Shown here piece by piece: positions 38,114 to 48,561 of a stretch of 64,000 nt of DNA. How positions within the stretch are numbered: the stretch's first letter is position 1; each line of letters starts with the position of its first letter. The position numbers were made by a program, and so were the translations under genes. The notes beneath the pieces are model-generated. The model made no database searches and was not told the DNA's origin. It worked only from the letters and a program-made list of their open reading frames with translations. The DNA is from Noviluteimonas lactosilytica (GTDB taxonomy: Bacteria; Pseudomonadota; Gammaproteobacteria; Xanthomonadales; Xanthomonadaceae), in contig NZ_JAJGAK010000003.1 in the NCBI RefSeq assembly GCF_020866925.1, positions 364,966 through 428,965 on the forward strand, written 5' to 3'.

Positions 38114-39054
38114 CCCGCCGCCAGCGCGGCCTCCAGCCGCGCTTCGAACGCCGCCTGGTCGTAGCGTCGCAGGATCGCGACGTTGTCGGGTCGGCCTTCT
38201 TCACGGCGCCAGTCGACGATGGTCGCGCCGCGGGCGTGGCGGCCTTCGAGTTCGACCACCATCGGGCGCTCGGCCATTTCGAGTGCGCCTCCGGGGTGCA
38301 GGGCCAGCGCCATCGCCAGTGCATCGGCCGAGTGCCAGAGCTCGCCGCGGCGGCCTTCGGCCCATTCGCGCGTGCGGCGCGAGATCGCGTCGTAGAAGCG
38401 CGCGCGCTTGGCGTCCGCGCGCACCCAGCGTTCGAAGCGCGCGTGGGGGAAGCCGTGCGCCATCACCGCTTCCCAATCCGCGAGTTCGGTGCGCTCGAAC
38501 GACTGGAACACGATGTGCGCCGCTTCCGGATCGAAGGCGATGTTGAATTCCGCGGCCGCGGTGATGTTGCCGTGCGCGGTGACGGCGCCGCCCATCACGA
38601 CGAGGCGCGCGACGCGCGAAGGCAGCGTCGGATCGAGCCGCAGCGCGAGCGCGAGGTTGGTCAGCGGACCCAGGCACACGAGCAGCAGCTTGCCGGCGTG
38701 CACGTGCGACAGGCGCAGGATCGCGAGTGCGGCGTGTTCGGTTTCCGCATTGCGCGCAGGTGCGTCGTAGCCGATCTCGCCGAAGCCGTCGCGACCATGC
38801 ACGTAGCCTGCATCGCGCGAAGGATGCAGCAGCGGTCCGGTGGCGCCCGCGAACACCGGCGCCGGGTGGTCGGCCACTTCGCACAACTTGAGCGCGTTGC
38901 GCACGGTGTGCGAGAGGCCGACGTTGCCCGCGGCGATGGTGAGCCCGATGACCTCGTGTCGCGGATCGTCGAAGGCCATCAGGATGGCGAGTGCGTCGTC
39001 GACGCCCGGATCGGTGTCGATGAGGAGCGGGATGCGGTCGGTCATGGTGTCCAT
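38110..39054 (-). CDS. Inosine/uridine-preferring nucleoside hydrolase
   Basis: 314 aa. It cuts the N-glycosidic bond of ribonucleosides, giving base and ribose for salvage. The calcium-binding cluster IDTDPGVDDALAILMA is at the N-terminus, and VGLSHTVRNALKL, LLVCLGPLTNLALAL, VVMGGAVTAHGNITAAAEFNIAFDPEAA and LWHSADALAMALAL (second metal and active-site His) follow the family. The substrate range is not predictable. The ATG at 39054 overlaps the recG stop by one base (TGATG); a second Met three codons on is possible. It is translationally coupled to recG. Confidence 0.93.
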   Translation of the reverse strand: MDTMTDRIPLLIDTDPGVDDALAILMAFDDPRHEVIGLTIAAGNVGLSHTVRNALKLCEVADHPAPVFAGATGPLLHPSRDAGYVHGRDGFGEIGYDAPARNAETEHAALAILRLSHVHAGKLLLVCLGPLTNLALALRLDPTLPSRVARLVVMGGAVTAHGNITAAAEFNIAFDPEAAHIVFQSFERTELADWEAVMAHGFPHARFERWVRADAKRARFYDAISRRTREWAEGRRGELWHSADALAMALALHPGGALEMAERPMVVELEGRHARGATIVDWRREEGRPDNVAILRRYDQAAFEARLEAALAAG

Positions 39055-41162
39055 CAGGCGGAGGCGTAACGCGCGGCGCCGCCGACCCAGCGGTCGATGA
39101 TGCGGTCGGCGAGCGCGGGGTCGTCGGCGAGCAACTGGTCGGCGAGCGTGCGCACGCGCGGCAGCAGCGCTGCGTCGCGCGCGAGGTCGGCGACGCGGAA
39201 CGCGGCCAGGCCCGTCTGCCGCGTGCCGAGCAGTTCGCCCGGGCCGCGCAGTTGCAGGTCCTTTTCCGCGATCACGAAACCGTCGTTGGTTTCGCGCATG
39301 GTTTCCAGGCGTTGCTTCGCCATCTGCGAGAGCGGCGACTGGTACAGCAGCACGCACGAGGACACGGCACTGCCCCGCCCCACGCGTCCGCGCAGCTGGT
39401 GCAACTGCGACAGGCCGAGGCGCTCGGCGTTTTCGACCACCATCAGCGACGCATTGGGCACGTCGACGCCGACTTCGATGACCGTCGTCGCGACGAGCAG
39501 GTCGAGGTCGCCGTCCTTGAACGCGCGCATCGTCGCCTGCTTCTCGGCGGCCTTCATGCGGCCGTGCACGAGGCCGACGCGCACGTGCGGCAACGCTGCA
39601 GACAACGACTCGAAGGTCGTCTGCGCGGCCTGCGCGATCACTTCGTCGCTGTCGTCGATCAGCGTGCACACCCAGTAAGCCTGGCGACCTTCGGCGCATG
39701 CGGCGCGGATGCGTTCGACGAGTTCGGGGCGGCGATCGGCGCTGAGCGCGACGGTCTGCACGGGCGTGCGGCCGGGCGGGAGTTCGTCGATCGCCGAGAC
39801 ATCGAGGTCGGCGTACGCGGCCATCGCGAGCGTGCGCGGGATCGGCGTCGCGGTCATCACCAACTGGTGCGGCACGCTGTCGCCGCCGGCGCCCTTGTCG
39901 CGCAGGGCGAGGCGCTGGTGCACGCCGAAGCGATGTTGTTCGTCGACGATGGCGAGTGCGAGGTCGTCGAAGGCGACGCTTTCCTGCATCAACGCATGCG
40001 TGCCGACGACGACCTGCGCTTCGCCGGACGCCACCGCCGCGAGCACCTGCGTGCGTGCGCGCCCGGTGACCTTGCCGGCGAGCCAGGCGACGCGCACGCC
40101 GAGCGGTTCGAGCCACGCGCGCAGGTTGACGAGGTGTTGCTCGGCGAGCAGTTCGGTCGGCGCCATCAACGCCGCCTGCCGTCCGCCTTCGACCGCGAGC
40201 ATCGCGGCGAGCGCGGCGACCACGGTCTTGCCGCTGCCGACGTCGCCCTGCACCAGACGCAGCATCGGATGCGGTTGCGCGAGATCGTGACGCACCTGCG
40301 CATACACGCGCGACTGCGCGCCCGTCAGCGCGAACGGCAACGCATCCTGCAGGCGTTGCGCGAGCTTGCCCTTGCCGGCGAGCACCGGCGCGCGATGGCG
40401 CTGCAAGGCGATGCGCTGGCGACGCAGGCTCAGGTGATGCGCGAGCAGTTCTTCGAGCGCGAGTCGCTGCTGCGCCGGATGCGTGCCCGCGAGCAACGCG
40501 GCGATGTCGGCATCGCGCGGCGGACGATGCATCGTGAGCAACGCGTCGCGCAGCGAGGGCAACGCGAGTGCGTCGCGCATCGATGCGGGCAACAATTCCA
40601 GTGCTTCGGCTTCGGGCAACTTCTCGAGCGCCTGCCCGATCAGCTTGCGCAGCGACGCCGGACCGATGCCTTCGATCGCCGGATACACCGGATCGAGCTG
40701 CTCGCCGAGGGCATCGCCCGCATCGCCGACCACGCGATAACTCGGATGCACCATCTCCATGCCCTTCCCGCCCGCGCGCGGCATGCCGTAGCAGCGCACG
40801 CGCGCACCGGGCGAAAACTGCGCCGCCTGTTGCGCGCGGAAGTGGAAGAAACGCAGCACGAGCGTGCCGTGCGATTCATCGCCGATCGCCACGCGCAACG
40901 ACGGGCGATAACGGAATCCGCGTTCGACCGCTTCGACGACGCCTTCGACCTGCGCGGCGACACCGGCGCGCAGGTCGCGGATCGCCGTCAGCGACGTGCG
41001 GTCTTCGTACTGGCGCGGCAGGTGCAGCCACAGGTCCTGCAGCGTGAGCAGGCCGCGCGTCGCGAGTTTTTCGGCCACGCGCGGGCCCACGCCGGCGAGC
41101 GACGACAGCAATGCGTCGCCTGCGGCGGCGAATCCGGGAATCGGTCGAGCGACGCGCGCCAC
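39054..41162 (-). CDS. recG: ATP-dependent DNA helicase RecG
   Basis: 702 aa. It remodels stalled replication forks and Holliday junctions. An N-terminal wedge (OB-fold) region begins with LSSLAGVGPRVAEKLATRGL. The helicase core has Walker A K312 in GDVGSGKTVVA, DEQHRFGVHQR (motif II), SVPHQLVMTATPIPRTLAM (motif III) and QLHQLRGRVGRG (motif VI). The C-terminal TRG-like block GTRQTGLAAFRVADLARD completes it. The GTG at 41162 is the family-like start. It is transcribed with ridA upstream (16-base gap) and the nucleoside hydrolase downstream. Confidence 0.96.
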   Translation of the reverse strand: MARVARPIPGFAAAGDALLSSLAGVGPRVAEKLATRGLLTLQDLWLHLPRQYEDRTSLTAIRDLRAGVAAQVEGVVEAVERGFRYRPSLRVAIGDESHGTLVLRFFHFRAQQAAQFSPGARVRCYGMPRAGGKGMEMVHPSYRVVGDAGDALGEQLDPVYPAIEGIGPASLRKLIGQALEKLPEAEALELLPASMRDALALPSLRDALLTMHRPPRDADIAALLAGTHPAQQRLALEELLAHHLSLRRQRIALQRHRAPVLAGKGKLAQRLQDALPFALTGAQSRVYAQVRHDLAQPHPMLRLVQGDVGSGKTVVAALAAMLAVEGGRQAALMAPTELLAEQHLVNLRAWLEPLGVRVAWLAGKVTGRARTQVLAAVASGEAQVVVGTHALMQESVAFDDLALAIVDEQHRFGVHQRLALRDKGAGGDSVPHQLVMTATPIPRTLAMAAYADLDVSAIDELPPGRTPVQTVALSADRRPELVERIRAACAEGRQAYWVCTLIDDSDEVIAQAAQTTFESLSAALPHVRVGLVHGRMKAAEKQATMRAFKDGDLDLLVATTVIEVGVDVPNASLMVVENAERLGLSQLHQLRGRVGRGSAVSSCVLLYQSPLSQMAKQRLETMRETNDGFVIAEKDLQLRGPGELLGTRQTGLAAFRVADLARDAALLPRVRTLADQLLADDPALADRIIDRWVGGAARYASA

Positions 41163-41178
41163 GCGTTCGTCGGTGGCG

Positions 41179-41562
41179 TCAGTCGAGGACCACGATGGCG
41201 TCGACCTCGAACTGCGCGCCGCGCGGCAGCGAAGACACGCCGATGGTCGAGCGCGCGGGATACGGCGCTTCGAAGTAATCCGACATCACCGCGTTGACGC
41301 GTGCGAACTGGTCGAGGTCGGTGAGGTAGAGCCCGAGGCGCACGACGTCGTCGAGCGAACCGCCCGCGGCTTCGCACACCGCGCGCAGGTTGTCGAACGC
41401 GCGGCGCGCCTGCACCTCGATGTCGCCTTCGACCAGCAGGCCGGTGTCGGGGTCGAGCGCGATCTGGCCGGACAGGAACACGGTCTCGCCGCGGCGGACC
41501 GCCTGCGAGTACGGCCCGATGGCCGCGGGCGCGCGGTCGGAATGGATGGGCTGGCGGGGCAT
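41179..41562 (-). CDS. ridA: RidA-family enamine/imine deaminase
   Basis: 127 aa. It hydrolyses reactive 2-aminoacrylate-type enamines made by PLP enzymes. Family blocks are [46 protein letters not shown] and [24 protein letters not shown], the last with the conserved catalytic Arg (in PARST) and Glu. It acts as a trimer in the cytoplasm. It lies between spoT (47-base gap) and recG (16-base gap), probably one transcript, the order known from other gammaproteobacteria. Confidence 0.94.
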   Translation of the reverse strand: MPRQPIHSDRAPAAIGPYSQAVRRGETVFLSGQIALDPDTGLLVEGDIEVQARRAFDNLRAVCEAAGGSLDDVVRLGLYLTDLDQFARVNAVMSDYFEAPYPARSTIGVSSLPRGAQFEVDAIVVLD

Positions 41563-41609
41563 CGGCGAAGCTCTCTTCAGCGGGGCGATGCGCGCAGTGT
41601 AGGCAACCG

Positions 41610-43802
41610 TCAGAGGCGCTGCACGCCGTGCACGACGTGCAGGCGCCGCACGCGGCGGATCACGTCGGCCAGGTGCTTGCGATCGTGCACTTCGATCGAG
41701 AAGCGGATGGCGCTGACGTTGCTGTCGCGTTCGACGTATTCGACGCGGTCGATGTTCGACTCGGCCTGGGCGATCGCCGCCGCGACCTGCGCGAGCACGC
41801 CCGGGCGGTTGTCGACTTCGATCTTGAGCGCGGCCTGGTAGTCGCCGGTGACTTCGCGGTCCCAGCCCACCGGCACCCAGCGTTCCGGCGACTTGCGCAG
41901 CTCGGCGACGTTCGGGCACTCGAGGCGGTGCACGACGATGCCGCGGCCCGCCGTGTGGTAGCCCATGATCTCGTCGCCCGGGATCGGCAGGCAGCAGTTG
42001 GCGAAGGTGATGACGCCGCGTTCGCTGCCGGTGATCAGGATGCGGTCGGTCGACGGGCTGAACAGCCCTTCGACGCTGAGCAGGTCGCTGGTGTCGGCGA
42101 CGTCGGGCATGCGGCGCGCGAGCACGTTCGACACCTGCGACGGCATGCGGTTGCCGAGCGCGATGTCGGCGAGCAGCGCTTCCAGGCGCGGGTAGCGGTG
42201 CTCGGCGAGGTAGGCGTCGAGATGCTGCTGCGGAAGCCGGTCGAGCGAGGTGCCCAGCGATTCCAGCGCGCGATCGAGCATGCGATGGCCGAGGTTGACC
42301 GCGTCTTCGTGTTCGAGGTGCTTGAGCTGGTGCCGGATCGCGGTGCGCGCCTTGCCGGAGACGACGAACTCCAGCCACTGCGGCTTCGGCGTCGACGACT
42401 TCGCGGTGATGATCTCCACCGTCTGCCCGCTCACCAGCTTCGTGCGCAGCGGCACGAGCGCCTTGTCCACGCGCGCGGCGACCGCCTTGTTGCCGACGTC
42501 GGTATGCACCGCGTAGGCGAAGTCGAGCACGGTGGCGTTGCGCGGGAGCGAGAGGATCGCGCCCTTCGGCGTGAACAGGTAGACCTCGTCGGGGAAGAGG
42601 TCGACCTTGACGTTCTCGAGGAACTCCAGCGACGAACCGGTGGCGCGCTGCGATTCGACGAGGTTGGCGATCCACTGCGACGCGCGGCTCTGCGCGCTGG
42701 TCGGCGAATCGCCGCCGTGCTTGTACGACCAGTGCGCCGCGATGCCGCGTTCGGCGATCAGGTCCATCTCCTCGGTGCGGATCTGCACTTCGATCGGCGA
42801 ACCGTAGGGGCCGAACAACACCGTGTGCAGCGACTGGTAGCCGTTGGCCTTCGGGATCGCGATGAAATCGCGGAAGCGCCCGTCGAGCGGCTTGAACGCG
42901 GTGTGCACCACGCCGAGCGCGTGGTAACACTCCGGCACCGTGCGCACGACGATGCGGAAGCCGAACACGTCCATCACCTGGTCGAGCGTCTTTCCCTCCG
43001 CGCGCATCTTGCTGTAGATGCTCCACGGCGACTTGATGCGGCCGACGAGGCGATACGAGAAGCCTTCCTTCGTCAGCCGCTGCGCGAGGCGCGCTTCGAT
43101 CTGCGTGAGCGACTCGCGGCGCACCACGGGCTGCATGCGGATGCGCTTTTCGATCACCGCGTGGCGCCACGGATGCAGGCCGCGGAACCCGAGGTCCTGC
43201 AACTCGGCCTTGATCAGGTTCATGCCGAGGCGCTGCGCGATGGGCGCGTAGATCTCCAGCGTCTCGGTGGCGATGCGGCGGCGTGCTTCGATGCTCTGCG
43301 CGCCGAGCGTGCGCATGTTGTGCAGGCGGTCGGCGAGCTTGATCAGGATGACGCGCAGGTCGCGCGCCATCGCCAGCAGCATCTTGCGGAAACTTTCGGC
43401 GGCGGCTTCCTGGCGGTCGCGGAACTGGAGCTTGTCCAGCTTCGTCACGCCGTCGACCAGTTCGGCCACCGTCTCGCCGAACTCCTTTCCGATCGCCATG
43501 CGCGTGAGCGGCGTGTCCTCGATCGTGTCGTGGAGGATCGCGGCGATCAGGGTCTCGACGTCGAGGCGCTCTTCCGCCAGCACCGTCGCGACCGCGACCG
43601 GGTGCGTGATGTAGGGCTCGCCCGACTTGCGCATCTGGCCCACGTGGGCCGCGGCGCCGACCGCCCACGCGCGGCGGAGCAGCGCGAGCTGGTCCGGCGG
43701 CAGGTAGGAAGCAGCCTTCTCCAGCGCGATGACGTACTCGGGCACCACCGGGGTCGGCGGCGCTTCGGCGAGCAGATGCGCGGGTTCTGTCGGGGGGGAC
43801 AT
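41610..43802 (-). CDS. spoT: Bifunctional (p)ppGpp synthetase/hydrolase SpoT
   Basis: 730 aa. It makes and degrades ppGpp in the stringent response. The order is an HD hydrolase with H91-D92 in [12 protein letters not shown], a synthetase with [38 protein letters not shown] and [13 protein letters not shown], a TGS domain ([33 protein letters not shown]), a helical/zinc-finger-like region and a C-terminal ACT domain ([20 protein letters not shown]). The hydrolase site is intact, as expected of SpoT, not RelA. It follows rpoZ, but a strong terminator at 43831-43861 separates the two genes, so spoT probably needs its own promoter or read-through. Confidence 0.96.
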   Translation of the reverse strand: MSPPTEPAHLLAEAPPTPVVPEYVIALEKAASYLPPDQLALLRRAWAVGAAAHVGQMRKSGEPYITHPVAVATVLAEERLDVETLIAAILHDTIEDTPLTRMAIGKEFGETVAELVDGVTKLDKLQFRDRQEAAAESFRKMLLAMARDLRVILIKLADRLHNMRTLGAQSIEARRRIATETLEIYAPIAQRLGMNLIKAELQDLGFRGLHPWRHAVIEKRIRMQPVVRRESLTQIEARLAQRLTKEGFSYRLVGRIKSPWSIYSKMRAEGKTLDQVMDVFGFRIVVRTVPECYHALGVVHTAFKPLDGRFRDFIAIPKANGYQSLHTVLFGPYGSPIEVQIRTEEMDLIAERGIAAHWSYKHGGDSPTSAQSRASQWIANLVESQRATGSSLEFLENVKVDLFPDEVYLFTPKGAILSLPRNATVLDFAYAVHTDVGNKAVAARVDKALVPLRTKLVSGQTVEIITAKSSTPKPQWLEFVVSGKARTAIRHQLKHLEHEDAVNLGHRMLDRALESLGTSLDRLPQQHLDAYLAEHRYPRLEALLADIALGNRMPSQVSNVLARRMPDVADTSDLLSVEGLFSPSTDRILITGSERGVITFANCCLPIPGDEIMGYHTAGRGIVVHRLECPNVAELRKSPERWVPVGWDREVTGDYQAALKIEVDNRPGVLAQVAAAIAQAESNIDRVEYVERDSNVSAIRFSIEVHDRKHLADVIRRVRRLHVVHGVQRL

Positions 43803-43830
43803 GGGGCCAGCCTACCGCTTTTGGCCCCCG

Positions 43831-43861
43831 AAAAAGAGAAGGCCCCGCAATGCGGGGCCTT
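43831..43861 (-). terminator. Intrinsic terminator between rpoZ and spoT
   Basis: A perfect 10-bp stem AAGGCCCCGC/GCGGGGCCTT (43839-43848 with 43852-43861) and a three-base loop are followed on the minus strand by CTCTTTTTCGG. It sits nine bases after the rpoZ stop. Confidence 0.82.
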
Positions 43862-43869
43862 CGGGTGGA

Positions 43870-44169
43870 TCAGTCGTCGCCCTTGGACATGTCGTCGTCG
43901 GCGACCACTTCCGCGGCGGCCCATTCGAGGGCTTCGCGTTCCTTGCGTTCGCGTTCGGCCTTGTCGACGGCCTCGATGAAGTCCGTGTCGATCTGGCGGG
44001 CGGCGATCTCGCGGAGGGCGAGGACCGTCGGCTTGTCGTTGGCTTCGGTGTTGTCGATGCGGGGCTCGACGCCATTGGCGAGCTGGCGCGCGCGCTTGGC
44101 GGCCATCATCACGAGTTCGAAGCGGTTATCGACCACTTCCAGGCAATCTTCGACGGTAATGCGCGCCAT
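43870..44169 (-). CDS. rpoZ: RNA polymerase omega subunit
   Basis: 99 aa. The sequence [30 protein letters not shown], then [16 protein letters not shown], is the omega subunit, which helps beta-prime fold and forms part of a ppGpp site. The ATG at 44169 has AGGAG four bases upstream. The tail is acidic ([11 protein letters not shown]). It sits between gmk and spoT, the standard gmk-rpoZ-spoT order. A terminator follows at once. Confidence 0.96.
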   Translation of the reverse strand: MARITVEDCLEVVDNRFELVMMAAKRARQLANGVEPRIDNTEANDKPTVLALREIAARQIDTDFIEAVDKAERERKEREALEWAAAEVVADDDMSKGDD

Positions 44170-44275
44170 GGGGCTCCTGGCCTTGCGGGCCTGGCTGACT
44201 ACAAAGGGGTCGCGATTGTATGGGGCCGCCGCCGCCGAATGCAAGCGAGGGCCTTGCGAATCAAGCGTTTAGGCT

Positions 44276-44911
44276 TCAGGAACCGGCGTGCAGCAAGGCC
44301 TGGATGAGGTTTGCGTGGCGCAGGTCCTGCATCGGCCGGCGCAAGCGGCTGGCGGTGAAGATCGCGCACATCTCTCCGACCGCGGTCTCGAAGTGCTCGT
44401 TGACGATCACGTAGTCGAAGTCGACGTAGTGCTCCATCTCCTCGCGCGCGGCGGCCAGGCGACGCTGGATCGTCTCCTCGCTGTCCTGCCCGCGCACGCG
44501 CATGCGGTGTTCGAGCGCATCGGCGGACGGAGGGAGGATGAAGACCGACACCGCGTCGGGGACCTGCTTGCGCACCTGCAGCGCGCCCTGCCAGTCGATT
44601 TCGAGCAACACGTCCTTGCCGGCCGCGAGTTGCGGTTCGACCGACTGCTTGGCCGTGCCCTTCCAATCGCCATGCACGAGCGCGTGTTCGAAGAAGTCGC
44701 CGGCGGCGACCATCGCCTTGAACTCGTCGGCGCTGACGAAGTGGTAGTGCTCGGCGTGGCGTTCGCCCGGACGCGGCGCGCGCGAAGTGAAGGAGATCGA
44801 CAGCCGGATGTTCGCGTCGCGCGCGAGGCACGCGTTGACGATGCTCGACTTGCCGGCCCCGGAGGGCGCCGCGACGATGAAAAGCGTTCCGCGCATCGGG
44901 CTCGTGCTCAT
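44276..44911 (-). CDS. gmk: Guanylate kinase
   Basis: 211 aa. It phosphorylates GMP to GDP. The P-loop is [13 protein letters not shown] (K21), the GMP-binding [20 protein letters not shown] follows, and the lid [21 protein letters not shown] is near the end. The start overlaps the yicC stop by four bases (ATGA), so the two are coupled. The downstream rpoZ begins after 106 bases. Confidence 0.96.
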   Translation of the reverse strand: MSTSPMRGTLFIVAAPSGAGKSSIVNACLARDANIRLSISFTSRAPRPGERHAEHYHFVSADEFKAMVAAGDFFEHALVHGDWKGTAKQSVEPQLAAGKDVLLEIDWQGALQVRKQVPDAVSVFILPPSADALEHRMRVRGQDSEETIQRRLAAAREEMEHYVDFDYVIVNEHFETAVGEMCAIFTASRLRRPMQDLRHANLIQALLHAGS

Positions 44912-45768
44912 TCGATGTTTTGGATCTGTTCGCGGACCTGGTCGATCAGCACCTTGAGCTCGACCGCCGCCGCCGACGTCCGCGCATCGACCGACTTGCT
45001 GCCGAGCGTGTTGGCCTCGCGGTTGAATTCCTGCAGCAGGAAGTCGAGTCGGCGACCGACCGGTTCCTTCTGCCCCAGCACGCGGCGCAATTCGGCGACG
45101 TGGCTGTCGAGGCGATCGAGTTCCTCGTCGACGTCGAGCTTCTGCAGGCCGATCACCAGTTCCTGTTCGAAGCGGCCCGGATCGACCGGCTGCGCGAGGT
45201 CGGCCAGGCGCGTTTCCAGTTTCTGGCGCAGGGCGGCGCGGATCTCGGGAACGAGCGCGCGCACGTCGCCCGCGATGCGCGCGATGGCGACGTTGCGCTC
45301 GCCGATCACGGCGGCGAGGTTGGCGCCTTCGCGTTCGCGCGAGGCGACGAATTCGGTGAGGACCTGGTCGAGCAGCGACAGCGCTTCGGCGTGCAGCGTG
45401 GCCGGATCGGTCGCGCGCGAACCGAGCATGCCGGGAAACTGCAGCAGGTCGGTGAAGTTGACCTGCATGGTCGGGAAGCGCGAGAGCAGGTCGCGGGCGA
45501 TGCCGGACAGCTGGTCGACGACCGCCGGGTCCACGCGCAGCGCATCGCTGCCTTCGGGTGCGCGCAGGCGCATGCCGACATCGAGCTTGCCGCGCGAGAT
45601 GCGCGCACCGATGCGTTCGCGCAGCGCCGGTTCCAGCGCGCGCAAGTCGTCGGGCAGGCGCGTGCCGATCTCGAGGAACCGGTGGTTCACCGAGCGCAGC
45701 TCGCAGGTCAGCGTGCCCCAGGGCGTCGTGCGTTCGCCCGAGGCGAAGGCGGTCATGCTGCGGATCAC
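44908..45768 (-). CDS. yicC: YicC-family endoribonuclease
   Basis: 286 aa. The N-terminus [39 protein letters not shown] is typical of YicC, and the C-terminal DUF1732 block [42 protein letters not shown] completes it. YicC proteins are hexameric endoribonucleases that help decay small RNAs, including RyhB in E. coli. It is divergent from rph, as in other gammaproteobacteria; the 76 bases between must hold both promoters. It leads the yicC-gmk-rpoZ transcript. Confidence 0.94.
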   Translation of the reverse strand: MIRSMTAFASGERTTPWGTLTCELRSVNHRFLEIGTRLPDDLRALEPALRERIGARISRGKLDVGMRLRAPEGSDALRVDPAVVDQLSGIARDLLSRFPTMQVNFTDLLQFPGMLGSRATDPATLHAEALSLLDQVLTEFVASREREGANLAAVIGERNVAIARIAGDVRALVPEIRAALRQKLETRLADLAQPVDPGRFEQELVIGLQKLDVDEELDRLDSHVAELRRVLGQKEPVGRRLDFLLQEFNREANTLGSKSVDARTSAAAVELKVLIDQVREQIQNIE

Positions 45769-45844
45769 GGCGGTTCCCGGGGCGACTGGAGGGCGGATGG
45801 TAATCTAGCTCCCCGCCTTTCCGCCGATTTCGCAGGCCTCCCCC

Positions 45845-46573
45845 ATGACCCACGTGCGCCCCAGCGGCCGCATGCCCGAACAGCTGCGCGCGGTGAGCCT
45901 GCAGCGCGGATACACGCGCCACGCCGAGGGTTCGGTGCTGGTGTCCTTCGGCGATACGCGCGTGCTGTGCACCGCCAGCGTCGACAACAAGGTGCCCGGG
46001 TTCCTGCGGGGCAAGGGCGAAGGCTGGGTCACGGCCGAGTACGGGATGCTGCCCCGCGCGACCCATTCGCGCTCCGATCGCGAAGCCTCGCGCGGAAAGC
46101 AGGGCGGTCGCACGCTCGAGATCCAGCGCCTCATCGGCCGCGCGTTGCGCGCCTGCGTCGACCGCACCGCGCTGGGCGAACGCACCATCACGCTGGATTG
46201 CGACGTGCTGCAGGCCGACGGCGGCACGCGCACGGCCGCGATCACCGGCGCTTACGTCGCGCTCGTCGACGCGGTGCGCTGGCTGCAGTCGCGCAAGGAA
46301 ATCACGCGCGATCCGATCCATGGCGCGGTCGCCGCGGTGTCGGTCGGCCTGTGGCGCGGCGCGCCGGTGCTCGACCTCGACTACGCCGAGGACAGCGCCT
46401 GCGACACCGACATGAACGTCGTGATGAACGACGGCGGCGGCTTCATCGAAGTGCAGGGCACGGCCGAAGGCCATGCGTTCCGCCGCGCCGAACTCGATGC
46501 GCTGCTCGGCCTCGCCGAAAGCGGCATCGCGCAGCTGTTCGCGCTGCAGCGCGAGGCGCTCGCGTCGAAGTGA
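45845..46573 (+). CDS. rph: Ribonuclease PH
   Basis: 242 aa. It trims tRNA 3' ends by phosphorolysis. Typical stretches are [88 protein letters not shown] and [33 protein letters not shown]. These are phosphate- and RNA-binding segments of the PDX fold. It is followed almost at once by rdgB; the end GAAGTGA includes a GTG that could also start rdgB. Confidence 0.97.
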   Translation: MTHVRPSGRMPEQLRAVSLQRGYTRHAEGSVLVSFGDTRVLCTASVDNKVPGFLRGKGEGWVTAEYGMLPRATHSRSDREASRGKQGGRTLEIQRLIGRALRACVDRTALGERTITLDCDVLQADGGTRTAAITGAYVALVDAVRWLQSRKEITRDPIHGAVAAVSVGLWRGAPVLDLDYAEDSACDTDMNVVMNDGGGFIEVQGTAEGHAFRRAELDALLGLAESGIAQLFALQREALASK

Positions 46574-46578
46574 ACGAC

Positions 46579-47175
46579 ATGGCACGGCGCCTGGTCCTGG
46601 CGAGCGGCAACGCGGGCAAGCTGGTCGAGTTGCGCGACCTGCTCGGCGATGCGGGCCTGCAGCTGCACCCGCAATCCGAGTTCGGCGTGCGCGATGTCGA
46701 CGAGACCGGCCTGACCTTCGTCGAGAACGCCTTGCTGAAGGCCCGCCACGCCGCGCGCGAAACGGGTTTGCCGTCGCTCGGCGACGACTCCGGGCTGTGC
46801 GTCGACGCGCTCGGCGGCGCGCCGGGCCTGTATTCGGCGCGCTATGCCGGCGCGCACGGCGATGCGCAGGCGAACATCGCCAAGTTGCTCGATGCGCTGC
46901 GCGACGTGCCGGACGATGCGCGCACCGCGCACTTCCACGCGGTCGTCGTGTTGCTGCGCACGCCCGACGATCCGCAGCCGATCATCGCCGAAGGGCGCTG
47001 GCCGGGCCGCATCCTGCACGCGCCGCGCGGCGACGGGGGGTTCGGTTACGACCCGGTGTTCCTCGACATGCAATTGAACGCGTCCGCCGCCGAGCTCGAC
47101 CCGGCGACGAAGCATGCGCGCAGCCATCGCGGGCTCGCGCTCGCCGCGCTGCGTGCGCGATTGCACGAACTTTAA
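46579..47175 (+). CDS. rdgB: Non-canonical purine NTP pyrophosphatase (XTP/dITP)
   Basis: 198 aa. It hydrolyses ITP, dITP and XTP so they do not enter nucleic acid. Family blocks are [48 protein letters not shown] and [12 protein letters not shown], with a C-terminal HRGLALAAL. The ATG at 46579 is used; GTG at 46570, overlapping the rph stop, would add three residues. It forms an operon with rph and probably hemW, 32 bases downstream. Confidence 0.95.
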   Translation: MARRLVLASGNAGKLVELRDLLGDAGLQLHPQSEFGVRDVDETGLTFVENALLKARHAARETGLPSLGDDSGLCVDALGGAPGLYSARYAGAHGDAQANIAKLLDALRDVPDDARTAHFHAVVVLLRTPDDPQPIIAEGRWPGRILHAPRGDGGFGYDPVFLDMQLNASAAELDPATKHARSHRGLALAALRARLHEL

Positions 47176-47207
47176 TTGTGCTCTGACCCCTGTTTTTGCT
47201 CACGCCG

Positions 47208-48368
47208 ATGTCACTCGTCACGCCGCCGCTGTCGCTGTACGTCCACCTGCCCTGGTGCGTGCGCAAGTGTCCGTATTGCGACTTCAACTCGCACGAGCAG
47301 CGCGGCGTGTTGCCGTTCGGTGCGTATATCGATGCGCTGATCGCGGACCTCGACCAGGACTTGCCGCTCGCATGGGGGCGCGTCGTGCATTCGGTGTTCT
47401 TCGGGGGCGGCACGCCGTCGTTGTTCCCGCCCGAGGCGATCGATGCGTTCCTGCAGCAGGCGAGCGCGCGGTTGAAGTTCGCACCGGGGCTGGAGATCAC
47501 GCTCGAAACCAATCCGGGCACCGCCGAACACGGCCGCTTCGAGGGGTATCGCGCTTCGGGCGTGAATCGCCTGAGTTTCGGCATCCAGAGTTTCGACGAC
47601 GGGTGCCTGCAGCGCCTCGGCCGCATCCACGATTCGGGCGAAGCGGTGAGCGCGGTGAAGCTCGCGCAAGACGCGGGCTTCGACAACATCAACGTCGACC
47701 TGATGTACGCCTTGCCGGGGCAGTCGCTCGCGATGGCGGTCGACGACGTCGAACGCGCGATCGCATTGCAGCCCGCGCACCTGTCGCACTACCAGCTCAC
47801 GCTCGAACCCAACACGGTGTTCGCCGCGCGGCCGCCGCAGGGCATTCCCGACGAAGACACGAGCTGGGACATCCAGGAAGCCTGCCAGGTGCGCATCGCG
47901 CAGGCGGGGTTCGAGCATTACGAAGTGTCGGCCTACGCGAAGCCGGGGCGGCAATCGCAGCACAATCTCAATTACTGGCGCTTCGGCGATTACCTCGGCA
48001 TCGGCGCGGGTGCGCACGGCAAGTTGACGCTCGGCGCTTCGCAGTCGGTGCTGCGGCGGTGGAAGGTCAAGCATCCGACCGAATATCTCGCGAAGGCGGG
48101 CAGGCCCGAATCGATCGGCGGCGACGAAACGCTGACCGCGACGCGCCTGCCCTTCGACTACATGCTCAACGCGTTGCGGTTGCACGAAGGCTTCGCGCTC
48201 GACGCGTTCGAGAAGCGCACCGGGCTGCCGCGCGCGGCGATCGCCGGCCGACTCGACGCGGCGCGCGAGCGCGGGTGGCTGGACGTGTCGGCCGACGGGC
48301 ACGTTCGTCCGACCGAACTGGGCCGGCGCTTCACCAACGACGTGGTTGGGCTGTTCCTCGAGGACTGA
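47208..48368 (+). CDS. hemW: HemW, radical-SAM heme chaperone
   Basis: 386 aa. The radical-SAM cluster is CVRKCPYC (CxxxCxxC) in YVHLPWCVRKCPYCDFNSHE, followed by VFFGGGTPSLF, ETNPGTAEHGRFEGYRASGVNRLSFGIQSF and the C-terminal HemN-C-like domain. HemW proteins resemble coproporphyrinogen dehydrogenase HemN but lack that activity and instead insert heme. The ATG at 47208 is used. The final CTCGAGGACTGA falls in the first unit of a 13-bp tandem repeat (48356-48407). The spacer from rdgB contains the motif AATTGTGCTCTGACCCC. Confidence 0.93.
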   Translation: MSLVTPPLSLYVHLPWCVRKCPYCDFNSHEQRGVLPFGAYIDALIADLDQDLPLAWGRVVHSVFFGGGTPSLFPPEAIDAFLQQASARLKFAPGLEITLETNPGTAEHGRFEGYRASGVNRLSFGIQSFDDGCLQRLGRIHDSGEAVSAVKLAQDAGFDNINVDLMYALPGQSLAMAVDDVERAIALQPAHLSHYQLTLEPNTVFAARPPQGIPDEDTSWDIQEACQVRIAQAGFEHYEVSAYAKPGRQSQHNLNYWRFGDYLGIGAGAHGKLTLGASQSVLRRWKVKHPTEYLAKAGRPESIGGDETLTATRLPFDYMLNALRLHEGFALDAFEKRTGLPRAAIAGRLDAARERGWLDVSADGHVRPTELGRRFTNDVVGLFLED

Positions 48369-48407
48369 CCTCGAGGACTGACCTCGAAGACTGACCTCGA
48401 AGACTGA
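48356..48407. repeat. Four-copy 13-bp tandem repeat at the hemW 3' end
   Basis: Units CCTCGAGGACTGA, CCTCGAGGACTGA, CCTCGAAGACTGA and CCTCGAAGACTGA lie end to end. The first holds the last codons and stop of hemW. Each unit carries its own TGA, and since 13 is not a multiple of three, the frame rotates. Copy-number change would leave HemW unchanged. Confidence 0.85.
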
Positions 48408-48561
48408 TCGCGCCGATCACTGACGCACGGGGCCGCAAAGCGACGCCCGTCGTCAGCCGGGCCGGTCGCTCTCGGCAAAATGACGCACTGCAAGGCGCGC
48501 GCGAGTGGCGAGCGTGTCGGCGTCGTGCTATCAAGCGCGGAACGTACCGCGCGAGCGTCCG

